Source: Hyparrhenia diplandra
Taxonomy: Eukaryota; Streptophyta; Magnoliopsida; Poales; Poaceae
DNA length: 64,000 nucleotides
Reading direction: 5' to 3'
Assembly (NCBI GenBank): GCA_015847255.1
Contig: JADLZK010010191.1
Coordinates: 372,001 to 436,000 of the forward strand
The notes under the pieces were generated by a model. It was not told where the DNA came from. It did no database searches and saw only the letters and a list, made by a program, of their open reading frames with translations. Position 1 is the stretch's first letter; each line of letters starts with the position of its first letter. A program made the translations under genes and the position numbers. This document shows, piece after piece, positions 36,604 to 49,164 of this stretch.

Positions 36604-37404
36604 TAGTGCGGTGAAAATAAACTGGTAGAGCGAGGTGGATCGTCGTCGTCTGCACCCGTCGTTATACTGCAGTGGTGTGTTGCATGCATTGCTTATTCTG
36701 CTCATCAATCCGATCCTGATGGACGGCTAGCCTTTACGCCGTACGTGCAACTTCGATGATTTCTGCCTTTTGTTACGTTGTGTTTTGTCAGTGCTAAGGG
36801 GTGGTGCACTTCCACCAGTATTGAACCTCTTGTATTGGTTCACAGACCCTTTGTTTGGTATGTTCAAGTTGCCTTGGGTTTTTTAACTCTTTCTTGCCAT
36901 GAATCATCTCAAGAACAGATGCCATGGTAGGGCGCTCTGCCCACTCAAACTGAGTGCATAGTAGTCCTATCTCCAAGCACATCTTTATCCCTGTCAGCTG
37001 AGATACCTCGAACATGGATGGATCAAATAGCTCACCGATTTGTAGATGTTCACGCACATTCCAAGCCTGTTAGGAAAACATGCACATAATCAATGCAAAT
37101 TTTTAGCACTAACAGACATGACTGAGAATTAGCGCTGAAGATGTTTTACATATCTTCCAAATGATGAATGAAATCATGCATTTTGTGCATGCATATTATC
37201 ACCACGAAAAATCTATTTTTAATTTTGAAACTGTATAATAATAAGGTATCCACAAACTTTTGAGTCATATGCAAAATCGATGTGGCTTCTTGGGAAGAAC
37301 TCGATTCTACATTTATTCTTCATCCTTTTTTAATAAAAACAACGTAATGAATAAATATGAACCAACACAAATAAAACATATGCATGTGAAAGTGAAACAA
37401 GGTT

Positions 37405-38378
37405 TTTTTTTTTTGACAACTGCAAACTTTATATATTAAGCAGCCAAGTTACATGAAGGTCCTCCAGAGAAGACCGAAATACAGCATGATCCAGAGACCG
37501 GATAAGCACAACAGAAATATTTGGGATGATGACGGTGACGAAATTGCCGGCGAGGGGCCATAGGGCACCGATGGCGATACACCCGGATGGAAGGACCAGG
37601 GCGAAAGCGGCAGTTGAAGTTGGGTCGACGAGCCGATGAAGAAGAGCTGCCCAGATGACCGAAGAATAAGTAGTATGCCGTCGCCGGAGGTAGAAGATGA
37701 TACACGAAGTCGAATCCCTGATGATGGCGATGTTATCGAGCCAACGTCGAATGACCGAGTGCCTGGTAGGAGAGTGAATTTGCATGAACGATGGCTGCCT
37801 AGTGGAGGACGAGGTGGAGTGGAGCGTAGCTGGTGGCGGGTTGGAAGTGGGCGGATCTCGAAGGCGGTGTGGGGAGGATGAGAACTGCACAACGGTGAGC
37901 AGAAACAAAGAAATAAAATAAAATAAAATGAAAAAGGTTGAATAACATAGGAAGCTTGCAGGCTACGGTTGAGGATGGCCAGCACACCAATAATTGCTCT
38001 CGCACGCGTCATCTTTGCGGACCCGGGGAGGAGAACGCAGACCTTTGCATGGTCCACACGTTGCTGCAGGCCCCACCGTGGGACCCACCATGTGGTGTAC
38101 AGTGTCGACGAAAAATCTTCCTGGAGATGTGAATCTCGCGAGCGATGCTTGGCGGCAGCGGCGACGCAGTTCTCCTTGCTAGCCATCTTGAGCTCACCGT
38201 TTGTGGCCGTCGTATGTCGCCTAGTCGGAAGTCAGCGAGGATGTCGGAGTTGAAATATGGCGCCGTCTCCACGAAGCGACCGGTGGCCCGGTCGGGGCTT
38301 GAGCTCGTCACCGAGGGCGTCGGAGTGGAGCAAGGCGACCGTCGCGAACCGGTTGGAGCCGGGGCGAGCGCAATGGCG
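37405..38378 (-). mobile_element. Retroposon in the last intron of the kinase gene
   Basis: AGTGAAACAAGGTT occurs at 37391-37404 and 38379-38392, flanking 974 bp that starts with poly-T on the plus strand. On the minus strand it ends in TTAATATATAAAGTTTGCAG then GTTGTC and poly-A. This is a minus-strand insertion of a polyadenylated RNA with a 14-bp target duplication. The interior is GC-rich at its 5' side; no reverse transcriptase is visible, so it is a truncated LINE or a retrocopy. Confidence 0.85.
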
Positions 38379-39934
38379 AGTGAAACAAGGTTAAGGGGAA
38401 AAAAAACAGCATAAGGACCATTATCTATCCCCTGGTGCTTGCCGTTTCCTTTTTTTTCAATAAAGGATCCCATTTGTCAGGCACATTCTAGGAACTAAAT
38501 TGGGCTGCAAATCTATGCCATACATTTGCCTAGGTAGAAATTTCACGAGAAACAATGGCAACTGATGTGTGCGTGCATGAAAAAAATGAAAATTATAACT
38601 TACCCATGGAACTGAAGCATGGTGACGAGCGGGTTCAGTTTTGCACATACAGCTAATGGTCTCAAGGAGGGTAACACCAAAGCTATACACATCGTACATT
38701 GTCGACAATGTACCTTCCAAGATATATTCCGGAGGCATATATCCCCTAAACATTTAAATAAAATAATGGAAGATGTCAAACAAAATATCTTCAGATGAAG
38801 GAAAGAAGAAAGAGGTCCATGTATGTCACAATCCTAAATCTAATTGGTAGTTTAGGTAATTATGCCGGATATATTGACGTCATGAATCACCAGACTCTCC
38901 AAAATTCTAGCTATTCCAAAATCAGTTAACTTAGGATTCATATCAGAATCCAAGAGGACGTTGTCCGGTTTAACATTCATATGGACAATGTTTTGCTCAT
39001 GTAGGTAATGTAGGGCATGGGCTAGACCCTGGATTATATGGAAGCGGGTGGTCCAGTGAAGCTGATGCCCTGCAGATTAAGTACAAATTATGCATTGAAG
39101 CAAATATTGATTACTTAGTTTCATATGGATAGTGTTGCTGTAGACGAAGGATCAGAAGATACCATAAATAATGTTGTACATGCTTCCATTTGGCAGGTAT
39201 TCTTCAATGAGAAAAATATGAGTTTCAAAACACTCTTGCCGCCCCCATATGATTTCGTGGCCATATCCCAGAACTTTATTATATTGGTGTTATTCCCAGA
39301 AGGCTCCACATTCTTGCTCTGGAGCTTTGATGCAATACGAAGTTGAGCACTCAATCGTCCCAGAAGAAACTGAGGTGGATCTTGAAATTCTTTTATGGTA
39401 ACCATGAGTCCATCATGCAGTACACCCTGAAATTTATAAAATCAGGATAAGTATAATTTCTATTGTGAAAATATAGTTATAAAAGAAACGCCCTGTGTAT
39501 GACTATATGTCTGTGTCCATTAAATTGGTCGGTAGCTTCTATGTACAATATGGTAAATGGTAAGTAGTTGCGTAAGAAAGTAGAAATGTGATAGGTTGCA
39601 TTATGTGTCCCACGAGTGGCCCAACTGATGGAAGCGGGCATCCTTCAAATTGTGTGTTATAACAGATTATGCAAATCGAGTTATAGGTTTTAATATATTT
39701 CTTATTAAATATTCGGTTGACAATGCCATCTGGTTTTACAATGTATTTTGGATTTTGTATAAATTTTCTCATACATAATATATAGCATGCCCATAGCATA
39801 TAAAGGCAGTACCTTGTAGAAAATACAACGTCACTTGATCCAACCTTATTTTGCTCTGAAAATTTATGTGTAGCTTCCTTCAACTCAGGTAAGCTGAACT
39901 TTGTTAAACCTGTTACAAAAGTAACATACAACCA

Positions 39935-41370
39935 ACGTTGTTTAATTTAGGTTTTGTAACTGCATGTTTGTTAGAACAAAGAATTATTTGTAGGATAGTA
40001 AGAACACTATTTTAAGGAGAGCTAACTTCCATGTGCTAAACAATGATGATAATACTCCCAGTCTCCCATTTTTTGTAGATTCTGTTTCCTTTTCCAGATT
40101 TCAAGATATGACATTGACAACAAGATTCATATTAACTTGTTCTGTTCCCTGTATTCCAAATATATGTTTGTAGGTGACACAAAAAAATTTATAAAGGCAA
40201 TAATATTTAACTATGTTTTTATGAAAGCTTTTTAAAAAAAGAGTTCAACTGTTATAATATTTATAATGCCAATATTAGTATTGTTTAAACAAATGAACAT
40301 ATATTGAATCAAACATAAAGATGGTGACTATGCTAAAACTAACTTGCCTATTACCTAATCACTAATGCATGAATGGGAGTTGTCGAAAATATGCTCAAAA
40401 GAAATTGCAACCATACCTGGTAACGAAGGACGTCCCTCAGTTTCTCCTGGCTTATTTTTTCTTTCATCAGATATGCCGCTGTGCAGTTCAGTAATGACAA
40501 GAATGCTTTTTATATGAGTAAATAATTAAAAATGTATCCTCTACTACACCCAAATACACTCACAATGTACATATGGAAATGTTTAATGGCAATATGAAAT
40601 TGCAAGTTCTCCAATAAATATACCAGGTAACTAACCTTGCATTTTCTGCTGAAGCCGTGGATGCGGAACTAGAAACAGGCAACAGAACCTCTATAGTACT
40701 CTACAATGTAAATAAAAACTACGAAAAAAAAAAAAAGTTGTCAAGCTAATCACATCATTTCTTATTTAGGATGTTTTATCATGAACTATATCATTGACTA
40801 TATCGTTATATCTATCTAGAGCAAACAATTTAACAATCAGGTTGGCTAGCTGCAGTTAAGTAACTCAAATAAAACTAATCACTAGGCTTCCAACAAACAC
40901 ATGGATCATTGTTGAATGTTGCTTTTTATGCAATTTATATAGAACCATGCACACAAAAGTAGTTTAACATATGTCTGCTTACTAATTCTTATGATACACC
41001 TCTAGTATGCGGATACTACATTTAATGTTAAGGAAACATATTTCCATTCAAGGTCCAATACATATTAAGTACCACAATGTTACCTTTATTTTCTTTCATT
41101 TTTGAAATGCGACTTTAGAGTCTATTGTTGAATTATTGCTGAAATACAATACTCTTTTCATCTTTTGAGAATTCTTTGAACTCAGCAGAAGTTTTCAATG
41201 AGGCAAAGTTGTGATATATTTCTTATTCTGTTTACACTTGCCTAAATAATCCTGCTCATAGATCTATTTGTTCTGATCACTAGCTAAAGTCTTAGTAACA
41301 ACATCGCTATGCTACTTGCATTCTTATTCTTATTCTCGCTCTAATAGCTACACTATGGATGTCAGATGAA
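39935..41370. other. Introns and short exons of the kinase gene
   Basis: AT-rich DNA between the proline-rich exon and the kinase exons on the minus strand, holding only the two small exons noted for that gene (about 40415-40480 and 40640-40674). I see no other gene or element. Confidence 0.5.
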
Positions 41371-42522
41371 TTACATCACGTATAATGAGAAGGAAAAGTG
41401 TAAATAACTAAGAAATCGCACCTGTAAGGGGGGGATCATGAGGTACAAGTGGATCACCTGTACTGTCGATGATAGGACTAGAAGGATCTGGTGATGGTGG
41501 TGGTAGTGGTGGTCGTGTGGGTGGACGATGAGACTGGTGTTTAGACACAGGAGAAGTAACATAAGTGGGAACAGAAACTAATGGTGGTGGTGTTGATGGA
41601 GGAGGGGTTGTTGGTGTAGTTGTACGAGGAGGAGATGGCAGCGGCGGTGGTTGTTTGGGTAGACGACGAGATAGTTGTTTGGACTCGGTAGGAGCTACAT
41701 TTGTGTGAGGATTGGAGTTTGGTGGTGGAGGCTCCAGAAGATTATGTCCATCATCTGCAATAACAGGAGCATAAGAAGGACGTTGTTGTGCGGGAAGACA
41801 AGGAAGGAGACCATTGCTGCCAGCAACAGCATCAGGTGAACGAGAATGATCATTGCTAAGTGGAAGATGTTCAGAAATAGCAGGAGGATGGGATCGTAGA
41901 TGTCTGGAGAGGGGAGGAGTTTGATGTGTACGAACGAGAAACACATTTGCATTCGAGGCACTTTGCTGGCCTTTTGTTTCCACAAAGACCGTCTCAGCGG
42001 CTTGGCTAGCAAAGATGGCCAGCATCATGCCCTGTGATATGTCATTCTTTACCTTGCTCAGCTTCTTGGACATCTTGCTGGCCTTGCAGCGACAAAGGCA
42101 GCAGTTCTTCTTCTGGCAGGCAGTAACTGCATCGATGGCGCGGCTGATGGCATCCCCAAGGTCCTCCAGAGGGCCGCCAACCACACGGTGCCTCATCATC
42201 TCTGACTCCTTCAGCAGAGACAGAAGACACTGACTCTGCACACAAGCTTCCGTATGCCAAGGCATTCCTCCTTGTTCTCCCTAACTGTCTCTGCAGCATC
42301 TTTGATTTTTATGGTGATTTCGATGATCATCTGCACAATTGCCACTGGATCGGCCATGCAATCTATCTCCTCGTTTACAAATTAATGTAATCTAGCAGGC
42401 ACAAGGGATTTAGCACAAGGATAAGTTTATTAGGCAAGATTTAGCACAATGATGAGTTTAGCAGGCAATGTAACCAATTAATTTAATCGAAGCAATTAAG
42501 CATGTAATTTAAGCACTGACCT

Positions 42523-42590
42523 TGTTGGCTCGTTTTCTTTCCACCCGATCACCTCTCGCCTCCACTCCAACCGAAGTTGCTGTTCCGTGG
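42523..42590 (-). other. Possible 5' untranslated exon of the kinase gene
   Basis: On the minus strand, CAACAAG|GTCAGTG (exon end about 42523) is a good donor and GAGATAG (about 42363) just before ATG 42357 a good acceptor. This is compatible with an intron in the leader. Confidence 0.35.
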
Positions 42591-42920
42591 GCACCAAGCT
42601 AGGAGCCCAGACATGGTTCTGAGCCTAAATGGTCCAACGAAGAATACATGCATGTATAGAGCAAGTTGGGTATCTGAGAAGGAATCCATAGATGGCGCAA
42701 TGCATGCAAAAGGCAAAAGGGCTAAAGTCAGGCCTTGTGCTAGGAATAAGCTTGGGTATCAAATAAGGATTGCGTGTCAATAAAGCAATGCATACTCGTA
42801 TGGAATCTTAAGGTGGAGTGAGAGATTACACTAACTAATTAATGATTCTTCTCGATCATGTATTTTAATGAAAGGCATGGTACTACGATTAATATAAACC
42901 CTAAGAGAAGATAAGGATCT
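42591..42920. other. No gene seen
   Basis: AT-rich sequence upstream of the kinase gene and before the CACTA-like repeats; it may contain the kinase promoter. Confidence 0.4.
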
Positions 42921-42929
42921 TTTGGCTGG

Positions 42930-43545
42930 CGTATATAGATATTATTGTTGAGGGACCACATTTCTCACTTCTACAGAATTGTACATCTTCGCCGGGCTCC
43001 AACCCCTTCACTGCCGAAAAAAATGAACCGCAGAACCAAAGCGGTAGTGATGTGGGGTTGAATTCACTGCCGGGTCGGAACACCGGGCGGTGATTTGAGG
43101 AGATACTTGCCGGTTCGATATCAAACCCCGCAAGCGACCGTCATCAAACACCGTCGGGTGCTCCTTCGACCCGGCAGCATTTTTGATTCAAGCAATGCCG
43201 GTTCGAAGTCGACGGCAGTGTTGATATTGAGAACACTTGTCGGGGCTTTAACGAACCGAAGCGTAATCGAGGAAATAACACTATCGGGTTAGATTGTGCC
43301 GACGGTGTATCGAAGAGCTAACAATATTGGTTTCTCGTGGACCCGTCGGTGATCTTTACGTGAACACCGCCGGTTGATTTCAACCCGACAACGTTATTAG
43401 AGTGGACACTATCGGTTGGTTAATGCAAAATACAGTGTTGCTGCTTCGTCATCGATGACGGTTTGTCATTCAAACCGATAGTGTTTGGTGTAGTTACACT
43501 ACGGTTTGTTTGTCATTTCTTTGTCGGGTCCATGCTAACCGGCGT
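42930..43545. mobile_element. CACTA-like subterminal repeat region
   Basis: A dense set of short direct and inverted words around CCGGTTC, CGGCAGTG/CACTGCCG, CACCGCCGG and CACTATCGG/CCGATAGTG, spaced about every 40-60 bp, with a CACTAC near 43496. Such arrays mark the subterminal regions of grass CACTA elements, where the transposase binds. Exact ends are unresolved. Confidence 0.5.
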
Positions 43546-45067
43546 TTTTGTTTTAAATTTTTTAATTTCAAATTTATTCGTGAAATTCAACTCTTTTTAA
43601 ATCCATAAACGCATCATACATTAATATCATCAAAACATTACAGGATTTAATGGTTACATACAACAAAATCCACCTAATATTCTAGAAACTAAGCCTACAT
43701 CAACTTCTAAAATAAGAAGACCAATGACCATAGACATAAATAAAAGCATGACATTTTTCCAAGACCAATTAAGTAGCAATTCTCGCAATCTTCAAATCTA
43801 TGTGGGTGCCTTCTCTTCAATCCCAAGGGCCGGCTAGTTTGCACCATTGTAGGCGATGATGGCTTCACCTTGATTGTTGTATTTTTAGTAACAATTATTA
43901 GCGTAGCCTTGGACTTGAGCATATCAATCTTCCCAAAGTTAGATAGATCCCCAAGACGCAACCAACAAACACTACGTACCACGCCATGGTTGCCTATACA
44001 TGTAACCAAATTAGGATGATAATGCTATGTCATTCATAAATGTTGTACAAGTAGTTAACGCAGACATATATTTAAAATATCCAACCTGGATTTCGAACAA
44101 CACTAACTCATGAATTTCATTATCTACCTCATTTCAATCACAATTCGAGCACTAGTATGTCTTCAATCATGCTGTAAATGACCATAATGTTTTAAAGCTC
44201 ATTTGTTACTAAGGATCTAGAACTGTTTTGAAAGCAAAATCTAAATATAAAGGAAAATAACAGGTTGCGATTATCCACACGAGCATTTCAACGAACACCT
44301 CAAGGGAAGTGACCGACGCACTCACCGAGCTTCCGTGTGCCTCGCGGCGCTCCTATCTTGTCTCGGGCGGTGCGAGATGCAGGTGTCGAATGGAAGACGA
44401 GGATGCGGACGGGCGGCGCTCCGGCGGATTCGAGGAGGACAAGGTCGCGGGCAGGTACGGCGCCGAGCGGTGAAGAGGAGGACGCCGTGAGGCGCATGAC
44501 GGTAGTGAGGTGTGGCGGCGGTCCTCCGTCGGCGTGGAGAAAGACCAAGCGGGCGAGGCGAGGCTAGGACAGCGGCGAATTAGTTCTCATTCTCATAGGT
44601 AAAAACTCAAACACCTAAAGGGATAATTAGTCCTAACCGTGGAAGGGCGGAGGACGCCGGCGTGGCATTGGGGACGCCGTCGAGTGGAGGAGCGCGGCGG
44701 GGGAGAACACCGTGAAGCCTCGATTCGGCGCGCGGAGCGAACGACCGGGGATCTTGCCGAATCCGGACGGCCCGAGGCGGAGTAGGGGACGGCGAATAAT
44801 GGCGACGCGTGGGGGTTGGTGGTGCTCCGTCGGCGTAGTTGGTGTTCTTTCTGGCCGGTGGGGGAGCGAATGGCGCGGGCCGGGGTTCAAATGACTTTCC
44901 AAAATTTCGCTCTGAGCATATATATATCGGCAAGGCTGTTTTCGCCGCGGTGGGGGAACGAATGGCGGGAGGTTGAAATAGTTAGGAAAATTTCACCCCA
45001 CTCCTATTCTCTGCCGGTTAATTCCCGCAGAACCGGTGCTAAAGCAATCTTTGCCACGTCATGGGCT
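43546..45067. other. Interior of a probable CACTA-like element
   Basis: 43560-44250 is AT-rich with a minus-strand frame (43707-44009) of unknown function. 44300-44900 is GC-rich with frames lacking domains. 44890-45040 again shows GCCGGTT/AACCGG words like those at 42930-43545. No TNP2-type transposase is visible, so a non-autonomous element is likely. Confidence 0.4.
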
Positions 45068-46828
45068 GATCATGTATCTATGTGAAGGATGTGTAATCCT
45101 CCTAGGTTGAAATGGCTTGAATTTTTTTTTGCAGTCATGTACACCCAAAATATGACCCCACACAAGATCTTAGGTTTTTCTGATAAATATTTTAATCACT
45201 ATGATTTTCTTTGAGCTAAACGGGCCACAATAAGGCTAATTACACCATGGAAACACAAGAATTTTTCATGGACCTCCACAATGATTTGCCTCCTAGGGCA
45301 CATGAGACCCCATGGAAAAGTTTAGCAAAGCATTCCGGCTCTTTTTCGTGGGTACGCTCGAGTTCAAACTATAATTACTCGATGGCGCCGTGCGTAAATT
45401 CAATTAAAGCGGGAAAAGTACCAAACCAACACAAAAAATCTCAAACTTCGTGGATGCTTCCCCATTTTCATGTGAAAGTCCGAGAAAAAGTTTGAGACCA
45501 CTAAGACACCGGCATACATATGAACCACATGGAGCACAAGAACTACATTGTATAGTCATGGTTCGATGGAAGGGATCATGTACCTCTGTGAAGGATGTGT
45601 AATCCTCCTAGGTCGAAATGGATTGAATTTTTTTTTTTGCAAGTCATGTACACCCAAAATATGACCCCACACAAGATCTTAGGCTTCTTTGATACATATA
45701 TTTTAATTCTTGTGATTTTCTTTTGACCTAAACGGGCCACAAGAAGGCTAATTACATCATGGAAACACAAGAATTTTTCATGGACCTCCACAGTGATTTG
45801 CCTCCTAGGGCACATGAGACCCCGTGGAAAAATTTAGCAACATTCCGGCTCTTTTTGTGGGTATGCTCAATTCAAACTATAATTACTCGGTGGCGTCGCT
45901 TGAGAAATTCAATTCAACTGGGAAAAGAACCAAACCAACTCCGAAAAATCTCAAATTTCATGGTTGCTTCCCCATTTTCATGTGAAAGTCTGAGAAAAAG
46001 TTGGAGACCACTAAGACACCGGCATACATATGAACCACATGGAGCACAAGAACTATATTGTATAGTCATGGTTCGATGGAAGGGATCATGTACCTCTGTG
46101 AAGGATGTATAATCCTCCCGGTCGAAATGGCTTGAATTTTTTTTTGCAGTTATGTACACCCAAAATATGACCCCACACAAGATCTTAGGTTTTTCAGATA
46201 AATATTTTAATTACTATGATTTTCTTTGACCTAAACGGGCCACAAGAAGGCTAATTATATCATGAAAACACAAGAATTTTTCATGGACCTCCACAGTGAT
46301 TTGCCTCCTAGGGCACATGAGACCCCGTGGAAAAGTTTAGCAAAGCATTCGGCTCTTTTTGGGTACACTCAGTTCAAACTATAATTACTCGGTGGTCGCG
46401 AGTAAATTCAATTAAACTAGGAAAAGTACCAAACCAACTCCAAAAAATCTCAAACTTAGGTGGTTGCTTCCCCATTTTCATGTGAATGTCCGAGAAAAAG
46501 TTTGAGACCACTAAAACACCGGCATACATATGAACCACATGGAGCACAAGAACTACATTGTCTAGTCATGGTTCGATGGAAGGGATCATGTACCTCTGTG
46601 AAGGATGTGTAATCCTCCTAGGTCGAAAATGGCTTGAATTTTTTTTTGCAGTCATGTACACCTAAAATATGACCCCACACAAGATCTTAGGTTTTTTTGA
46701 TAAATATTTTAATTACTATGATTTTCTTTGAGCTAAGCGGGCCACAAGAAGGCTAATTACACCATGGAAACACAAGAATTTTTCATGGACCTCCACAAAT
46801 GATTTGCCTCCTAGGGCACATGAGACCC
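45068..46828 (+). repeat. Tandem array, unit about 510 bp, 3.5 copies
   Basis: The word GATCATGTA recurs at 45068, 45574, 46084 and 46594, giving periods of 506, 510 and 510 bp. Copies share TGTGAAGGATGTGTAATCC, a T-run, CCCACACAAGATCTTAGG, ATGGAAACACAAG and CACATGGAGCACAAG in order. They are nearly identical, differing by scattered substitutions and small indels. The fourth copy breaks off after GAGACCCC at 46828, where another element begins. Frames of 82-117 residues in it are not genes. Confidence 0.92.
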
Positions 46829-46891
46829 CAACAAAATAGCCAATGTCTACACAAGCAATTTTCAGTTCAATAATCAAACTAGACTCCATGT
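46829..46891. repeat. 63-bp perfect direct repeat, left copy
   Basis: Identical to 58897-58959; begins CAACAAAATAGCCAATGTC and ends GACTCCATGT. The left copy starts where the tandem array stops; the right copy ends where LTR element C begins. Confidence 0.95.
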
Positions 46892-48982
46892 CTAACTTAA
46901 TTAAGGAAGGCATTCTAACCTAAGCACCATGCTTAATTTAAAAGCCTATGAAAGCACACATGTAGCACTTTCAAACCAAAGCATACTAAAGCAAACAAAG
47001 ATAACATGAAAGCACTATAGAGATTTATTCAAATAAAGATGAAGTAAAATGATCATGGTGAAATTTTTTTAGATGCAAATGACATGAATAAATGCAAGGA
47101 ACTAAACATGCAGTGGATTTAGCATAATAAAACATAAACTAGATGGAGTGAAATGCATGGATAAATCAAAGTAAACATGCAATAGAGTGCAAGAAATTAA
47201 ATAATAACTACTCAATAAATTTATCGTCCATGAGCAAGACTTTCTCACCTTTATTAATCATACTTACCAAGATGTGCAACTTCTATGTTCGTCACTTGAG
47301 ATGTGTGCATTGAATTCTTGTGACGGCGATTTCTTCTCCAATCCTGGGTTCTTCAATGTTTCTTCTTTCCTTTTCTTGTGGAATTTTGCCGGAAAGTCGC
47401 AACGGCATCTTGTGTCTTGTCTATTCGACAACTCAACGAGAACAAGGGTAATCCTACCAAAGCTAGTGATATACTAAATTAGGAGATATCAAGATCATTA
47501 TTAAAAGCTTGTTGATGTTTGTTAAGTGCTAAAAGAATAAGAAGGATTACGCAGCGCCACGAGAACACCATTGTAGCTTTTTCCCTAGGAGAGTATTCTA
47601 GGTATCGTATCCACAGGGAAGCTTTGGCTAAAGAATTCTAATAACTCACAATCATGTATCTACTAACTTAGCAAACCAACTAGACTAAAGAGGGGTAAGT
47701 GATAAATGATAAATAATAATATGACTAAAAGAATACTATAATAAATAAGTAACTTAACTAATCAAGAGATCAACGGAGAGATCAAGGTTCCTAAATACTT
47801 TTCTATTACTTTGGTTCTAAGATAATGAAGTATGGATAGATATAGCAATCATACACAAGCACTTTGGAGCAACAGTACCTTTCCAACTCTCGAAAGACTG
47901 GGAAGAAGTAGTTGGGGAAGGCTGCCAAAAAGCTCTACGAACATCAATCCTAACGTGGTGGATTACAAAGGCCTAACAGAGCTATTACCCCTGGGGCTAC
48001 CACAACTAACCGGAGGATTGAGCGCAACCTCAGTAACCTATAGTCTAGACACCATGTCTACACTATCGATTACTACTCTAATTACCTAGCATAACTAGAG
48101 CACTCAATACGAGCAAAGATCCCATGCAAATATATAAATACTATACTAAACATATATATATATGGAAAGCATAAAAGTAAATAGAGAAGATAAATATATT
48201 AAAGCATAAGTCTTGTAAAGTAAAGATATAAAGACATACCAAAACTCTGAAGACTCTCCAGAACTGGAGCGCAGCTCCACTCTCCTTACTCTTGATTAGA
48301 ACTAGATCTAATCTAGATCTAATCTACTACTAATCTTCATGTGTAATCTACTTCTAATCTAATTCTAATTCTCTAATCCTTGAGAGAGGATATCCTTACA
48401 TTGGGACACCTCTGCAATCAATCTAACTGAGAGATAATGAATTAGGGTTTTAGGGGGGTACCCCTGCCCTTGCTTATATATGCGGTGGGATGAACCTCGG
48501 TCGTCGGATCAAACCGACCTCATTGGACGGCTCAGATCCGATGTAGAGATGCAATGGATCAGGACTCGTAAGCCGAGCTGGATTGGGCTTTGGGCCGTGC
48601 CGCGTGGCACTAAAGCAGCCTTAGGGGCCGCCTGGCACCCCCTATGATAGGTGGGCCCAGGTCTTGGCGCGGAGTCCTCACGGTGTCTTCTAGAATCATC
48701 TAATTTGTACTAATGGTCTTAATTCATATCTTTTTTGATTACGGACTCCAAATGTGACAAAGTAGTATGTCCGTTTCGATCGTCTTGATGAGCTCTTCGT
48801 AATGGTATACTCCAAATCATCATTTGAGATACTTTTTACAGTGAAAACTTACCTTACCTACAAAACAAGTGAGAACACCAAAACTCGTGGAATCCATTAG
48901 TATAAACCCTACCTTCTATTGTTCTTGTTCTCATATGTATATCATTTCATGGTAAAAAGTTGACGCTTAACTACCGTCAACA
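46844..48982 (-). repeat. 3' LTR of element A
   Basis: On the minus strand it starts TGTTGACGGTAG at 48982, directly after a polypurine tract. Near 48475-48484 a TATATAAG box lies in the sense orientation. The other end is put at 46844 (...GTAGACA) because sequence up to there is repeated at the inner end of the other LTR. A TG/CA boundary at 47521 (...CACTTAACA) is an alternative and would give a 1462-bp LTR. Confidence 0.55.
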
Positions 48983-48983
48983 A

Positions 48984-49006
48984 ACTCCCCAAGCTTACCC
49001 TTTGCT
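48984..49006 (-). other. Polypurine tract of element A
   Basis: On the minus strand AAAGGGTAAGCTTGGGGAGTT lies directly before the 3' LTR start. It is the plus-strand primer site and is nearly the same as that of element B (54915-54935). Confidence 0.75.
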
Positions 49007-49164
49007 AGACCCTTAGCAAAGCTATTTACTAAACACAAACTTGGATCAGGAGTTGCTTCAATGCTTTCATGCCTTAAAAAGTATACATGTTTCTAAACAA
49101 AATTTCTCCTCCGAGATCATATTGATCTTTTACTCAAATTATCTTCAACCATGGGGTTTTCACT

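Larger units (their letters stand above)
36794..42357 (-). pseudogene. HeLo/MCAfunc-like N-terminus plus pseudokinase
   Basis: From ATG 42357 it encodes MADPVAIVQMIIEITIKIKD..., an N-terminal helical domain like MCAfunc/MLKL-NTD (HeLo fold) of grass kinases. A Pro-rich linker follows, to the donor at 41422. Small exons lie near 40640-40674 and 40415-40480. The kinase exons are about 39821-39912 (FSLPELKEATHKFSEQ; degenerate P-loop VGSSDVVF), 39163-39428 (VTIKEF keeps the Lys; LIEEYLPNGSM), 38870-39072 (catalytic loop HMNVKPDN, 38975-38983; DFG 38915-38923), 38605-38749 (GYMPPEYILEGTLSTMYDVYSFG) and 36794-37066 (ERPTMASVLEMI). HRD reads HMN, so the catalytic Asp is lost. Frameshifts occur near 42215 and 39300, and the donor after the DFG exon reads GC. 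It was probably a pseudokinase gene, now decayed. A 5' untranslated exon may lie at 42523-42590. Confidence 0.8.

Noticed and set aside
45247..46112. Repeated 80-117-residue frames beginning METQEFFMDLH
   Set aside because: They recur with the 510-bp tandem unit, shift frame between copies and have no domain; treated as repeat DNA.
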